Assembly: GCA_033032865.1 (NCBI GenBank)
Contig: JAWHQI010000079.1
Coordinates: 6,390,501 to 6,454,500 of the forward strand
Direction: 5' to 3'
Origin: Dactylorhiza incarnata
Taxonomy: Eukaryota > Streptophyta > Magnoliopsida > Asparagales > Orchidaceae
DNA length: 64,000 bases
In this document: positions 52,742 to 63,099 of the stretch, one piece after another
Numbering within the stretch: position 1 is the stretch's first letter
How the letters are laid out: each line of letters starts with the position of its first letter
The notes under the pieces: generated by a model
Seen by the model: the letters and a program-made list of their open reading frames with translations, nothing else
Told to the model about the DNA's origin: nothing
Databases searched by the model: none
Made by a program: the position numbers and the translations under genes

Positions 52742-53964
52742 CTCCCCCTTGAAGTGGGAAGTGGAAGTCAGCCCAAGCAAACTTCGCAACCGACCAAAAG
52801 GTCCCTTCGCCAGCGGCTTAGTAAAGATGTCAGCAACGTTGTACTTGCTCTGCACATGCTCCACAATCATAGATACCTCCAACACCTTCTCACGAATGAA
52901 ATGGTGATGAATCTCTATGTGCTTCGTACGCGCGTGACAAACTGGATTGTTCACCAATTTGAGAGCACTCTTGTTGTCACCACGTAGCAGAGTAGGACCT
53001 CCCACCTCCCTATGAATGTGCTCCACCAACCTCCTAAGCCAGATGGCTTCCTGAGCTGCCAAAGCCGAAGCTTTGTACTCCGCTTCCATGGTAGAGACAG
53101 ACACCGAATCCTGCTTCTTGCTGCACCATGATATAGCTGTAGAGCCCGTCATAAAAACATATCCAGACGTCGATCTCCGATCATCTGAATCTCCTCCATA
53201 ATCAGCGTCCATGTACCCGTGCAAGCAAAAACCCAAATCACTCCCGTAAAAGAGACCCAAATCCGAGGTGGATTTGACATACTTCAATATACTCCTAGCC
53301 GCCACAAGATGAGGCTTCCGAGGCTCTGCCATAAAAAGACTCACCCTGCCAACTGCATAAGCAATATCTGGCCTCGTGATCGTCAAGTATATCAAGCTTC
53401 CGACTAAAGCCCGGAACACCAAAGGATCGGTAAGAACCTTCCCTTCATCTCGACGAAGATGAACTCCAACCTCTAGTGGAGTAGAGCTGCTCTTCCCTCC
53501 TTCCATGCCGAATCTCTTCACGATTCGATCCGCATAGCCCTTCTGGGAAACGAGCATACTGCTCTCTTTCCTCTCCACTTCGAGCCCAAGGAAATGGTGG
53601 AGCTCGCCCAAATCCTTCATCTCGAATCTGATAGCTAGCTCAGCACGAAGCCTAGCTACCTCCATCTCAGAATTCCTTGTGATGATCATATCATCCATAT
53701 ATAGCAACACCAAGACCTGAAGCTCCCCCGTCTTCTTTACGAATAAGCTTGAATCAGAATTAGAAGCAAAATATCCGCAGAACTGGAGGTATTCTGTGAT
53801 CTTCCCGTACCATGCCCGAGGCACTTGCTTCAAGACGTAAAGAACCTTCTTGAGCTTGCAAACATATCTTGGGTGCTCTTCGGATACATACCCAGGTGGC
53901 TGATCTATGAAGATATCCTTGTCAATCTCGCCATATAAGAAGGCGTTCTTCACGTCGAGTTGCT
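52736..53964 (-). pseudogene. pol: Reverse transcriptase (C-terminal) and RNase H of J
   Basis: After a stop at 53962-53964 the frame is open for 405 residues. It reads QLDVKNAFLYGEI, PPGYVSEEHP, LYMDDMIITR (catalytic YMDD) and GELHHFLGLEV, then RNase H with MDADYGGDSDDRRST, SKKQDSVSVST, EAEYKA and ARTKHIEIHHHF, and ends ADIFTKPLAKGPF...HFKGEC. The last codons FKGE are the polypurine tract, and the TAA stop lies inside the start of the LTR (TGTTAA). This is the best-preserved catalytic domain in the window. Confidence 0.92.
52742..52756 (-). promoter_or_regulatory. Polypurine tract of J
   Basis: On the minus strand CACTTCAAGGGGGAG directly precedes the TGTTAAATTT LTR start. It is also coding (FKGE). 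Confidence 0.88.
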
Positions 53965-56173
53965 AAATCTTCCACCCTTGGCATGAAGCCAATGCGATTA
54001 CCACCCCGACCAAAGTCATCTTGGCAACGGGGCTAAATGTTTCTTAATAATCCTCCCCATACTTCTGAGAGAAACCTCGAGCTACAAGGCGAGCCTTGTA
54101 CCACTCAATACTTCCGTCAGCCTTCTTCTTCAGCTTGAAAACCCACTTGCAAGTCACCGAAGTAACCCCCTCAACCTTAGGCACCAAGTCCTAAGTTTCA
54201 TTCTTCCCAAGGGCAGCCATCTCTTCATCCATGTCTCCTTACCACTCCTTGAATCCAACGGCGTTTTCATAACAAGATGGATCTCTCTCATCCAGGGGAC
54301 CTGCGAAGAAACATGAGACAAAGCTCACCAAGTTCCCGCCCGTATACCGATCAGGTGGAATAATGGTCCTCTTGGACCTTCTTAGAGCTTTACTCTGAAC
54401 CACCTCTTCTACTGCAGCTTCTGGGCTAGCTCTCCTCTCAGGTAAACATGGAGCCTTCCTCCCCCTGCTTCTAGAACCCGAAGCAGCTGATCCTGAGCTA
54501 GTAATACAAGGAGCACCTGGAGAAATAGGTAACTCCACCAGAACTTCTCGAGCAACTTCCACCGGTCCACCTTCTACCCTGCTTCCTTGTAACTCAACAG
54601 AAGAGTTACCTTGGTATGACGTCAGCTCGTCGAACACCACATCCCTTGAGACCACATATCTCTGTCTCTCAGGATCCATGCATCTCCACCCTTTCTTCCG
54701 GTCATCATAACCGATGAAGACTAGCTTCCTTGCCTTAACATCTAGCTTCGTTCTAAGGGCATCCGAAACATGCACATAGCAGGTAGAACCAAACACTTGA
54801 AAGTGTTTCACGCTTGGCTTCTCCTTGAACATCAACTCATAAGGGGTCTTCATGTTAATGGGGCTGAGAGGCATCCAGTTCATAACATTGGCCGCACAAG
54901 ATATTCCCTCTGCCCAAAAGGACTTTGGAATACTCTTGGCATGAAGCCAGCATTTGCAAGTCTCCGTCAGGTGACAGATCTTCCGCTCTGCAACTCCGTT
55001 CTATTGTGGAGTGTGAGCACAAGAAAGCTCCCTTTGGATGCCATGCTTCCTGCAAAAGTTAAAGAACTCCTTGGAGGTGAACTCCCCTCCATTGTTTGTT
55101 CTGAACTTCTTCACCCGCAGGTTTAGCCGACCTTCCACCAGCTCCTTGAACTCCACAAACTTCTCGAATGCCTCTGACTTCTCCTTCAGAAAACACACCT
55201 AAGTATATCTGGTGAAGTCATCAACCAAGATTAGCATATACCTGCTACCTCCAAGACTAGCAGTGTTGGTAGGTCCAAACAGATCACCATGGATGCACTC
55301 CAATGGTCTTTTACATCTGCTTTGTGATTTGTCAAATGGAAAGCGCTGAGCTTTACCAAACTGACAACCTGCACAAACATGACCATCTCCAAAAGATGAC
55401 AAGCTAGGCAGATCTTTCACCAGGCGTCTACCCGCCATAGCTTTAAGCTTATCCATCCCAACATGCCCAAGCCTTTCATGCCAGATAGCAGCGCTATCGT
55501 TAGCCCTCATTTTATCAACATAAGAACTTGTTGAAAGAACAAACAATTCCTTCACCCGTCTCCCAACATGAGTGACTTCAGCTTTCACCGCTGAAATGTT
55601 TCGGAGAAATTTCACTTTTGTTGGACCAAAAAGAATGTGATAGCCAGTGTCCACCGCATTGGTCACCGAGAAGAGGTTCTTTTTCATCCCCGGAACATGA
55701 TAGACATTCTTCAACGTAAGTGTACCCCTATCATCGTTCAAAGAAACCACACCCTCCTTCTCAACTGCATGAATAATATCGTCAGCAGTAATGATAGCGT
55801 CATTACCTGTATATGTCTGCAACAAGGAGAACTTCGACTCATCCCCAGTGAGGCGATGACCACACCCAGAGTCCACAATCCAATCATCCTGATAGTTGAT
55901 GGAAGTCATGGCCCGAACACAAGTGCCCGTCATGAATTCTCCTCCACCACCCCAACTACCTTCAGAATTGGAACCAGCCTCCTCCTTCCCTGCAGCATGC
56001 CCCGGCTGAAGATTGACCTTGCAGTCCCTTTTGAAATGACCAACCTTATTGCACCTGAAGCATCTAGGTCCTTCCTGCTTCTTCCCATCATGCTTAGGAG
56101 CATAGCTCCTCTCTTGCTGATATGAAGTAGACGGACCACATCTCCAGACGATTTCTTCTTTTTCTTGTCCCAT
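53965..56173 (-). pseudogene. pol: Zinc knuckle, protease, integrase and start of reverse transcriptase of J
   Basis: In one frame: CCHC knuckle CFRCNKVGHFKRDC, protease WIVDSGCGHRLTG, pre-integrase HERLGHVGMDKL and CAGCQFGKA, and integrase ECIHGDLFGP, LILVDDFTRY, FRTNNGGEF (second catalytic Asp replaced by Asn), NGVAERK and YELMFKEKPSVKHFQVFGS, followed by the linker. In-frame stops lie at 55199, 54998, 54239, 54191 and near 54044, most explainable by one base change (for example Gln to TAG). The integrase is therefore inactive on two counts. Confidence 0.88.
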
Positions 56174-56825
56174 TTCTTCTTCTTGCCAAAGAAGAGAACC
56201 TCGCCTTCTCCCCCAGAGACCGACATCCCAGCCATTTTCTTTGCCAAAATTTCTTGCGAGGCAAGTAAGTTCTCCAGCTCCAGCAATGAAGGCTGATTGG
56301 CCCAGCCTTGAACAGAAGTAACAAAGGAAACATACTCCCTCCGCAAGCCGCAGATTATGTGCCTCTTCAGCTTAGCTTCTGAGATAGGCTCATCCGGGTC
56401 CAAAGCCGATATCTCTGCGCAGAGGTTCTTCATCTTCAAGAAGAACGTAGAAATGGACAAATCTCCTTGAGTTGCTTTCGCCAACTCATTCTCCAAGTAC
56501 TGTAGCCTCGCTACATTCTTCTTATTGAACAGCCATCCAAGGCTGTCCAAATCTCAGCAGCTGATCCACACCCAATAATGTGATCAAACAGCTCTGGAAT
56601 GATAGCTCTCTTGAGAGTGAACTCTGCCTTAGCATTCGTTCTTCTCCAAGCCTTCACGAGCTCAGCATTCCCATCAGCAAGAACCACATCTTGTCTAGCT
56701 TGTCCTCCTACTATCTCCCACAAATCTTCGCCAAGAAGATAGCTCTCCATGCAGAACTTCCACTTCTTGAAGTTAGTCTGCGTAAGGAGCTCAATATCGA
56801 GACCTCTAGCATATCTTCCTTCCAT
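55930..56825 (-). pseudogene. gag: gag of element J, frameshifted
   Basis: ATG at 56825 opens MEGRYARGLDIELLTQTNF, then KWKFCMESYLLGEDLWEIV (typical copia gag). A frameshift at about 56520-56550 leads to LGWLFNKKNVARLQYLENEL and FLKMKNLCAEI. A second shift near 56130, in an AAG-rich run, leads into the zinc-knuckle frame. Confidence 0.85.
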
Positions 56826-56903
56826 TGCTATCCCAATGATTGCTACCACTTGAGAAACCTGAGAGAGTACTAGCACTATCAGCTTCACAACCTCAGCAAC
56901 CTA

Positions 56904-56915
56904 CCTCTGATACCA
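56904..56915 (-). promoter_or_regulatory. Primer binding site of J (initiator tRNA-Met)
   Basis: On the minus strand TGGTATCAGAGG follows immediately after the 5' LTR end. Confidence 0.9.
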
Positions 56916-58124
56916 TGTTGAAAAACTTGAGGTCCGGAGATGAAGTGAAATAATACGTGGAACACACTTCACAAAACCTTTCAAAAGTGTAGCACAACAG
57001 TGATAATGAGAAGCGAATAGTACTATGGTATTGAATATCTCTTTACAATGCGAGGTATACATGGCGAGACATGATTCATAATAATCACAGAGGAGAGAAG
57101 TAAAAAACACAAGGGTAAAACAAGCCGCAGCGACCTGACACTTGAAACCGCCAGACCGCGCGAACAGACAAGTTGGACGGAAGCCGATGAGACAGCGTGG
57201 ACAGAGTACAGACCGCACCTATCAGACCGCAACCCCAGACCGCCAACTCGCTGCTTATTCCTCTGCTGAAAAACAACCAGTTTGCACTTATTGATCGCCC
57301 AGAATGCATGATCTTGATCAAAGAAGGACCCGCGAACTCTGAATAAAGAACTGCTGCCCGAGACAGACCGCAACTCAAGACCGCCTGGTCACTTAAGACT
57401 GCCTGATCAACTGAGTCCGCTGCACTAGACCGCGAACACCTAAACACAGTCCACCCGGACTGGTTTATTCAAAGCTGGAAGAAGGAGACAAGCTGACCGC
57501 GAGCTGCAAACCGCTTAACCTGCGAACACAGAAACCGGTCAGACTAAATCTCAAACCGCGCGACCTCAAAAAGAGACCGGCACAATCAAGATGACTTTGA
57601 GTTCTCACAGTTCTCATTCTTGTTATGAATGACGGGCCCTACACCCCTATTTATAGGCGGACAGACGGATGTCGACACCGCACAAACCTGGATACAGTAA
57701 ACGCCCATTAGATCACGAGCGGTCTCGCAAAGCAGACCGCCCGAGCTGGACATTGCTCACATCTCCTTTATTAAACCTTGCGGTTAGAACCAAACCTCCC
57801 GGTCACTGCGGTCTCCGAAAATAGACCGCCCGGTCTTATTGCAATGCAAGAAACTCCTTCAGTAACAAGACTGACTAGAGTAGTCGACAGACCGCCCAGT
57901 CACTGCAAGAAGACAGACCAAGAACATCTGGCCAACTTGAACAAGTCGCCAGACCAACCCACGCAAGCTGCCAGGACAGAAGAGGCGGTCTCCCAGATGA
58001 GACCGCTCAGAACAAACCCGCCTGAGACAACCGACCAGAAAACCAGCGCAGACCGCGCGGTCTTTGCGGTCTCCAATCTTCAGACCGCCCAGCTCAACTT
58101 CACTTCCACTTCAAAAATTTAACA
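56916..58124 (-). repeat. 5' LTR of element J
   Basis: On the minus strand it runs from TGTTAAATTTTTGAAG (58124) to TTTTTCAACA (56916), 1209 bases. More than twenty AGACCGC/GCGGTCT motifs, including the perfect GACCGCGCGGTC at 58051-58062, lie at 57130-58070. Short open frames on both strands across this repeat region are not taken as genes. Confidence 0.9.
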
Positions 58125-58861
58125 TCGCGCACCAATTCCCGTGATCGCTCCTACGATATTTGAAACTTACCCACCAAACAGTGAGGAACTTACTCGCTGC
58201 TGTGGTGAGAATCAAGGCGCATGACAAGATTATCCGCAAGCTTGGGGAGAAAGATGCCAAGTGCAAGGCTTATGGTGTAACTTCAGTTTGATTGAAACAC
58301 TTCCACATCGTCGCTTCTTGATACTCGCCAGCCACCTTACTGACTACTTACTTCCTTGCTCGCAGGATGTTGAACTCAATACTGCGAAGAAGGTGTCAAA
58401 GATAGAGCAGGACCTGGAGGACTGTCGAGAAGCTCTAGAGGTCGCTCAAGTTTGAGTTATCAAGTTAGAAACTCGCCCGACCAAACAATAGCCATCGCTG
58501 ACGGTCCCCTCCAGGGAAGGCAAGAAGATCCGGATAATCACCAATGAGATGTCTCATATTTGACGCGGCATCATGCGAGCAACTGATAATGTCATCTTGA
58601 ATAAGCTAAAGGTCGATGACTACCTTGTATCGGAGGTGGTTAGCTTGACAGTGCCTCATCCTGTGACTACTCATCGAAGAGTCCCATTCTATAAATCACG
58701 CCTTACTTCCCAGGTCAACTGATGATGATGAGGATGATATCGAGCATGAGGAGGGAGAGGATGAGGATGAGGATGACGATGTGGACTTCTGTGAGGATGA
58801 TGATGAAGAAGCTAATGATGACAAGGAGGCTGAGGATAATGCAGGCGACAATGACGCCTAG
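58125..58861 (+). pseudogene. Right part of the antisense ORF of Tat element L
   Basis: One frame gives VRNLLAAVVRIKAHDKIIRK and LGEKDAK, followed by a non-coding stretch with an acceptor-like CAG (58362-58364). Next is DVELNTAKKVSKIEQDLED and REALEVAQV, which looks like a coiled coil, and after a further acceptor-like CAG (58711-58713) a very acidic tail (DDDEDDIEHEEGEDEDED) closing at TAG 58859-58861. Helical part plus acidic tail fits the plant 'putative gypsy type transposon' family found with Tat/Grande elements. It lies opposite and 3' to L's pol, as the antisense ORF does in Grande. Some exon joins are guesses. Confidence 0.55.
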
Positions 58862-59188
58862 TCGACATGAATCTTTTTGACAAACCCTGTTAGATTTGTA
58901 CATATTTTTGGACAGACCTTATATAAGGTGTCATAATGGTTTTTGAATGTAATGCTCACCTTACTGAAAGGAAAAGAGATTTTTTTAATCCCCTTCTTCT
59001 TCCATGCTCGTCTGTCTATGAGGCTCGTTAGGCTCCTAGGCTCGAACGTTATGAGTGCTCATTAGGCTCATAGGCTCAAGGCGAGTTTGTGTGATCACTG
59101 CCTTGGATGTTGCGACTTTCAAAGATGCTTACCATGCCCGCATACTCACATACACCTTAAGCTACAGGTACTTGGATAGGGAAAACTG

Positions 59189-59400
59189 CACTCAGGGGGT
59201 CCCGTAGGATGCACACTCTCGAGGCTTCTATTCTGACTAGAGTTTAGAAAAATTTGTATATGGAATGATACTCGGGGGGTCCCACAGGATGCACACTCTC
59301 GAGGATTCGATTCCACCCTATTTTATGATGAGAAGCCGAGAGAACATTTAGATAAGGAATGGCAGTCGGGAGGTACTGTAGGATACACATTCTTGAGGCC
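59189..59400 (+). repeat. Three degenerate direct repeats
   Basis: CTCAGGGGGTCCCGTAGGAT (59191), CTCGGGGGGTCCCACAGGAT (59271) and a more changed copy starting GTCGGGAGGTACTGTAGGAT (59365) are each followed by (G/A)CACA(C/T)TCTCGAGG(C/A)TTC-like sequence. The spacing is 80 and 94 bases. Confidence 0.8.
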
Positions 59401-59681
59401 TCGATCCTATTTCAGGTTCTCTCTATTCTTGGAAGGTCTTCTCCCATTCACCTAATAATCAAAGTGGGTTTACCACATAAATTCTTATGATTGGAAGAAA
59501 CAAAAATAATCTTTATATGAGAGATGGTTTGAGTTTGCAATGAGCTTCCAGCTCTTTGAGGCTGATGACACCTTTATAAAGGGTCCATTTATTAGTGAAA
59601 TCGACCATCTCTTCGTTAAGTTGGGAGGTTGGCTTCCAGACTCTCTCCTAGTATCCTCTCTAGTCGGATGAGAAGTGCGAT

Positions 59682-59708
59682 GGGGGGAGGGGGGGGGGGG
59701 GGGGGGGG
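59682..59708 (+). repeat. Poly-G tract (G6-A-G20)
   Basis: A 27-base purine run with 20 consecutive G on the plus strand. It is long enough to form a G-quadruplex. The exact length is prone to sequencing or assembly error. Confidence 0.85.
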
Positions 59709-59984
59709 TGGCTCGGCAACGTGCAAGAAGGAATCTGGTCTCAACTATCAGTGCAGAGGCTTAGTCTTAATAGAACACATTTAAACCCCGGCACACCATC
59801 CTATCATCCATTCTGGGATTTATGAGAGTCAAGTCGGAGGCTCATTTCCCAGATCGATCATGGAAATCGATGTCACCTACTCTTTCTTTGAGATATTCTT
59901 TGGAAGAAAGACCATAAATTCATATGTTTCAGGGTGTGAGGAAATCATTCGTCATATGAATAAAGATGTAAAATATTGAGTATA

Positions 59985-60849
59985 TCCTTCCCAGCTAGGG
60001 GTAGAACCTTTAGGTCATCACCGCTCCAGGTGTTTCCAAGCAGTTCTCCATCGTGGTTTTATAGGTGATATCCTCCAGTCGCTAATGGCTCGTGGATGAT
60101 GAATGACCCTTCTCAGTTTTGGTTTGCTTCCCGACGACAGTCGATCTTCCTGCCGCATCGACCTTCTTCAAGACGAGATCCCCTGCCTGGAACTGCTTAA
60201 TGCAGATGTGCTTGTCGAAGTGATTGTCCATTCTCCTCTTGATCTCTTCCTGCCGAACTGATGCAAGATATCGAAGCTCTTCGATGTAGTCGAGGGAAAG
60301 ACTCTAAGCTTTTTCATTTTCCAAGTGCCACTCCTCATCTCCTTCCGCTGCAACAACCACTCTTATACTTCTAACTTCAAACTCCCCTGGGATGAGAGAT
60401 TCATACCCGCAGAATAACATGAAAGGAGTCTCCCCAGTGGCTGAGTTAGGAGTGATCCTCAAGGACCATAGGACAGAAGGGAGCTACTCTACCCAGCTCC
60501 CCTTAAGATTCTCGACTTTTTTCTTTAAGAGATTGATGACTAGATTGTTGGTGACCTCCACTTGCCCATTTCTCTTAGGATGGTGTGCTGAGGCAAACCA
60601 AAGATCTGATCCCAACTTACGACAAAAGTCGGTCAGCTTCAGGAAGGCAAACTGCGGACTGCTGTCAGTGATGATGGCGAGAGGAATCCCAATCCTACAA
60701 GCGATCTCTCCCCAGATGAAGTTGTTTACGACTTCAGATGTGATCTTGGATAGAGCTTTAGCCTCGATCCACTTGGAGAAATAGTTGATCCTGACAAGAA
60801 CAAATTTTCTCTCACCACTAGCTTGGGGGAAGGGCCCTATCAAATCCAT
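59985..60849 (-). pseudogene. pol: Integrase core and C-terminus of L
   Basis: 60484-60849 is open and reads MDLIGPFPQA (first Asp), YFSKWIEAKAL, IITDSSPQF (second Asp), SAHHPKRNGQVEVTN (final Glu). The C-terminal part follows with shifts: LDYIEELRYLASVRQEEIKR, then DLVLKKV and, near the end, TGGYHL before a stop and WSGDDLKV. This matches the tail of Tat integrases. The catalytic triad is kept but the frame is not. Confidence 0.82.
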
Positions 60850-61359
60850 TCCTCAGATGGCAAATGACCGAGGGGCCATGATTGAATGAAGCTGCTAGGA
60901 CGCAGATGGCTACAACTGAAGAGGAGAAAAGAGATGACACTTCTGGAACTTCTTTAAGAAGGCTTTGGCATCCTTTTGGGTGGTTGTCCAAAAGCAACCT
61001 TACCTCAGGATTCTTTGCTTCAGAGTACGAGTCCCAGAATAACTTCCACACTCTCCAGAGTGTATCTCTTTCAGAACTCGAGGTACTTCGATCTCTACCA
61101 CACATCTGGCCAAGGGGACCGACATGGTCTTGTGATACAGCTCTCCGACATGCAATAAATAATAAGCGGCATTGTATTTGAACTTTCTTTGATCTCCAAC
61201 CACCGCTGGGAGCTGTCCCGCTGCTAAGAATGCTTCAAACTGATCCATCCAAGAATCTAGCTGCTCAATCTCCATCATCTCTCCTTCTTTGATGGATGGT
61301 CGAAACAACTTGGTGATCGTTCCTCCATCCCTCTGACCATACTTAGCCAAATGATCCAT
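60850..61359 (-). pseudogene. pol: Integrase N-terminal zinc region of L
   Basis: ELYHKTMSVPLARCVV and VLKEIHSGECGSYSGTRTL fit the HHCC region of Tat integrases (LYRRS...LLRCL, then ..EIHEGxCGxHxGxR). The second His site is disturbed and frameshifts surround it. Confidence 0.75.
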
Positions 61360-61368
61360 TGTCGAGTT

Positions 61369-61878
61369 CTACTCCCTAGGCACATGTTCGATGAAGAATG
61401 ATTGAAAGCCTCCAATCAACCCCTTTACCTTCACCAAGTATCTTTGCAGGATGACATCACGTGCTTCGAACTCTCCCCAGATCTGTGACGCAAACACCAT
61501 TAAATTTGTGAAAGCTCTGATGTCTTGGATCCCCAAATCCTTCGCAAGACGCAAACCTACAACTGTGGTCTCATACCCTGCTTTATTATTCATGATTGGG
61601 AAGTGGATCTCGACTGCTTGCTCGATCCTAGTTCCTTGTGGGCTGACAATCACGATGCCCACTCCCACAGAGCTTTTTCCATAAGCTATGTCCACGAACA
61701 TCTTCCAGGAAACCAAGCTTGATGAGTCATCATCCGTACTGCCTTTGGTCGGGAAATCTGCAAGGAAGTACGCTACAACATGCGCCTTGATGGACACTCT
61801 GGGCAAGAAAGAAATATCAAACTTATTGAGTTCTACCGAACATTTCACCATCCTTCCCGAGTGTTCCACCCCATCCAA
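61369..61878 (-). pseudogene. pol: Second (archaeal-type) RNase H of L
   Basis: A frame of 169 residues: KMFVDIAYGKSSVGVGIVIV, PQGTRIEQAVEIHFP, NNKAGYETTVVGLRLAKDLG and FQSFFIEHVPRE. This is the extra RNase H of Tat elements. The FVD..., E and D positions can be followed, but the expected TDS motif reads TNL and the normal Glu-Ala-Leu run reads ETTV, so activity is doubtful. Confidence 0.8.
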
Positions 61879-63099
61879 GATACTTCAGACAGGATGATCA
61901 GTCACGACTCGGATGAAATGATATTGAAAATAAGGTTGAAGCTTCCTAGCCGACACCACCAAGGAGAAAGCTAGCTTCTCAAGGATGTGATACCGTATCT
62001 CTGCTTTCGTGAGCACCCAACTTACATAGTAGATGAGTAGCTGCCCCTTCCCTTATTCTCTGACTAGCACCGAGCTTACCGCTTATGCTCCTACTCCTAG
62101 ATAAAGGAGTATGTCTTTACCCTCTTTTGGGCTTTGAAGTAGAGGTGCCTGGGTTTACTGCTGCTTGAGATTTTCAACGGCCTTCTCACACTCCTCAGTC
62201 TATCCAAACTGCTGGCTACTTTGGAGAGTTTTGAAGAAATGAGAGCACTTCTCTCCAACTTTCAACAAGAAGCGAATAAGGCCTGCCAAACTTTCTATCA
62301 GCCTCTGGAATTCTTTGGTGCTCTTCAAGAATGCCATCTCCAAGATATCTTTAACCTTGTCAGGATTAGGCTCCACTTCCTTTGGGGTGAGAAGATGTCC
62401 AAAGAACTTCCATCTTCCTGCCCCGAACACGCACTTCGCCTGGTTGAGCCTCCTCTTGAACTTTCAAAGTGTCAAAAAGATCTCCATCAGATCGATGACA
62501 TGCACCTGGATGCTCTCGCTCTTAACCAAGTGATCATCCATGCACGCCTCCAAATTCCACCCCTTTTGCTTCTTGAAGATTTTATCCAACATCTGATGGT
62601 AGGTAGCCCCTACATTCTTCAGCCCAAAGGGGATCATCTTATATCTGTAGCAACCATCACTTGTTATGAAGAAGACGTTGCGAAGATCGGGGGTGGGGGG
62701 GTGCATCCAGATCTGGTGGTATCTTGAAAAGGCATCATGGAAGCTCATCATAAAAAAATAGATGGCGGAATCAACTAGCGCGTCGATTCGAGGCAAGGGA
62801 TAACAATCCTTTGGGCAAGATTTATTAAGAAGAGAGAAATAAACACACATCCTCCAGCCCCCTCTAGCTTTCTTCACCATTACAACATTCAAGATCCAGC
62901 TTGGATACTGAATCTCTGACACAAAGCTTGCCTCAAGCAACTTCCTCACTTCCTCTCTAATGGGATCAACCAACATAGTGGCGCATGCCCTCTTCTTCTG
63001 TCGGATGGGATTGACCTCAGGGTGCATATTGAGGTAGTGGAAGGCAATCTCTGCATCGATTCCTGACATCTCTACAATGCTCCAAGAGAAGATGTCCAT
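61879..63099 (-). pseudogene. pol: Reverse transcriptase and first RNase H/connection of L
   Basis: 62464-63099 is open for 211 residues: MSGIDAEIAFHYLNM, EVRKLLEASFVSEIQYPSW, VVMVKKARGGWRMCVYF and CPKDCYPLPRIDALVDS (Tat signature), then MIPFGLKNVGATYHQM and the catalytic block CMDDHLVKS. The usual Tyr of YxDD is Cys. A frameshift near 62460 is followed by FFGHLLTPKEVEPNPDKV and KEFQRLIESLAGLIRFL (62200-62430). The rest, to 61879, is the decayed first RNase H. Confidence 0.84.

Larger units (their letters stand above)
52648..58124 (-). mobile_element. Element J: Ty1/copia retrotransposon with truncated 3' LTR
   Basis: 5' LTR 56916-58124, primer site 56904-56915, gag, protease, integrase, reverse transcriptase and RNase H in copia order, then polypurine tract and only 94 bases of 3' LTR. 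There is no env-like gene, and the polypurine tract follows pol at once, so it is not a Sirevirus. Pol runs in a single frame with only a few stops. It is inserted in the antisense ORF of L. Because the left LTR end is lost, no target duplication can be shown. Confidence 0.9.
58862..59984 (-). other. 3' non-coding region of L between pol and the antisense ORF
   Basis: No gene. It has repeated AGGCTC(G/A)TTAGGCTC phrases near 59020-59090, three degenerate direct repeats (59189-59400) and a 20-base run of G (59689-59708). Confidence 0.6.

Noticed and set aside
52265..52987. Single 240-residue plus-strand gene
   Set aside because: The frame runs across the L/J junction at 52648 and then antisense through J's polypurine tract and RNase H. 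It is a chance fusion.
58715..58903. Hydrophobic minus-strand ORF that looks like a membrane peptide
   Set aside because: It is the complement of the Asp/Glu-rich tail of the antisense ORF (GAT/GAG read as Ile/Leu codons).
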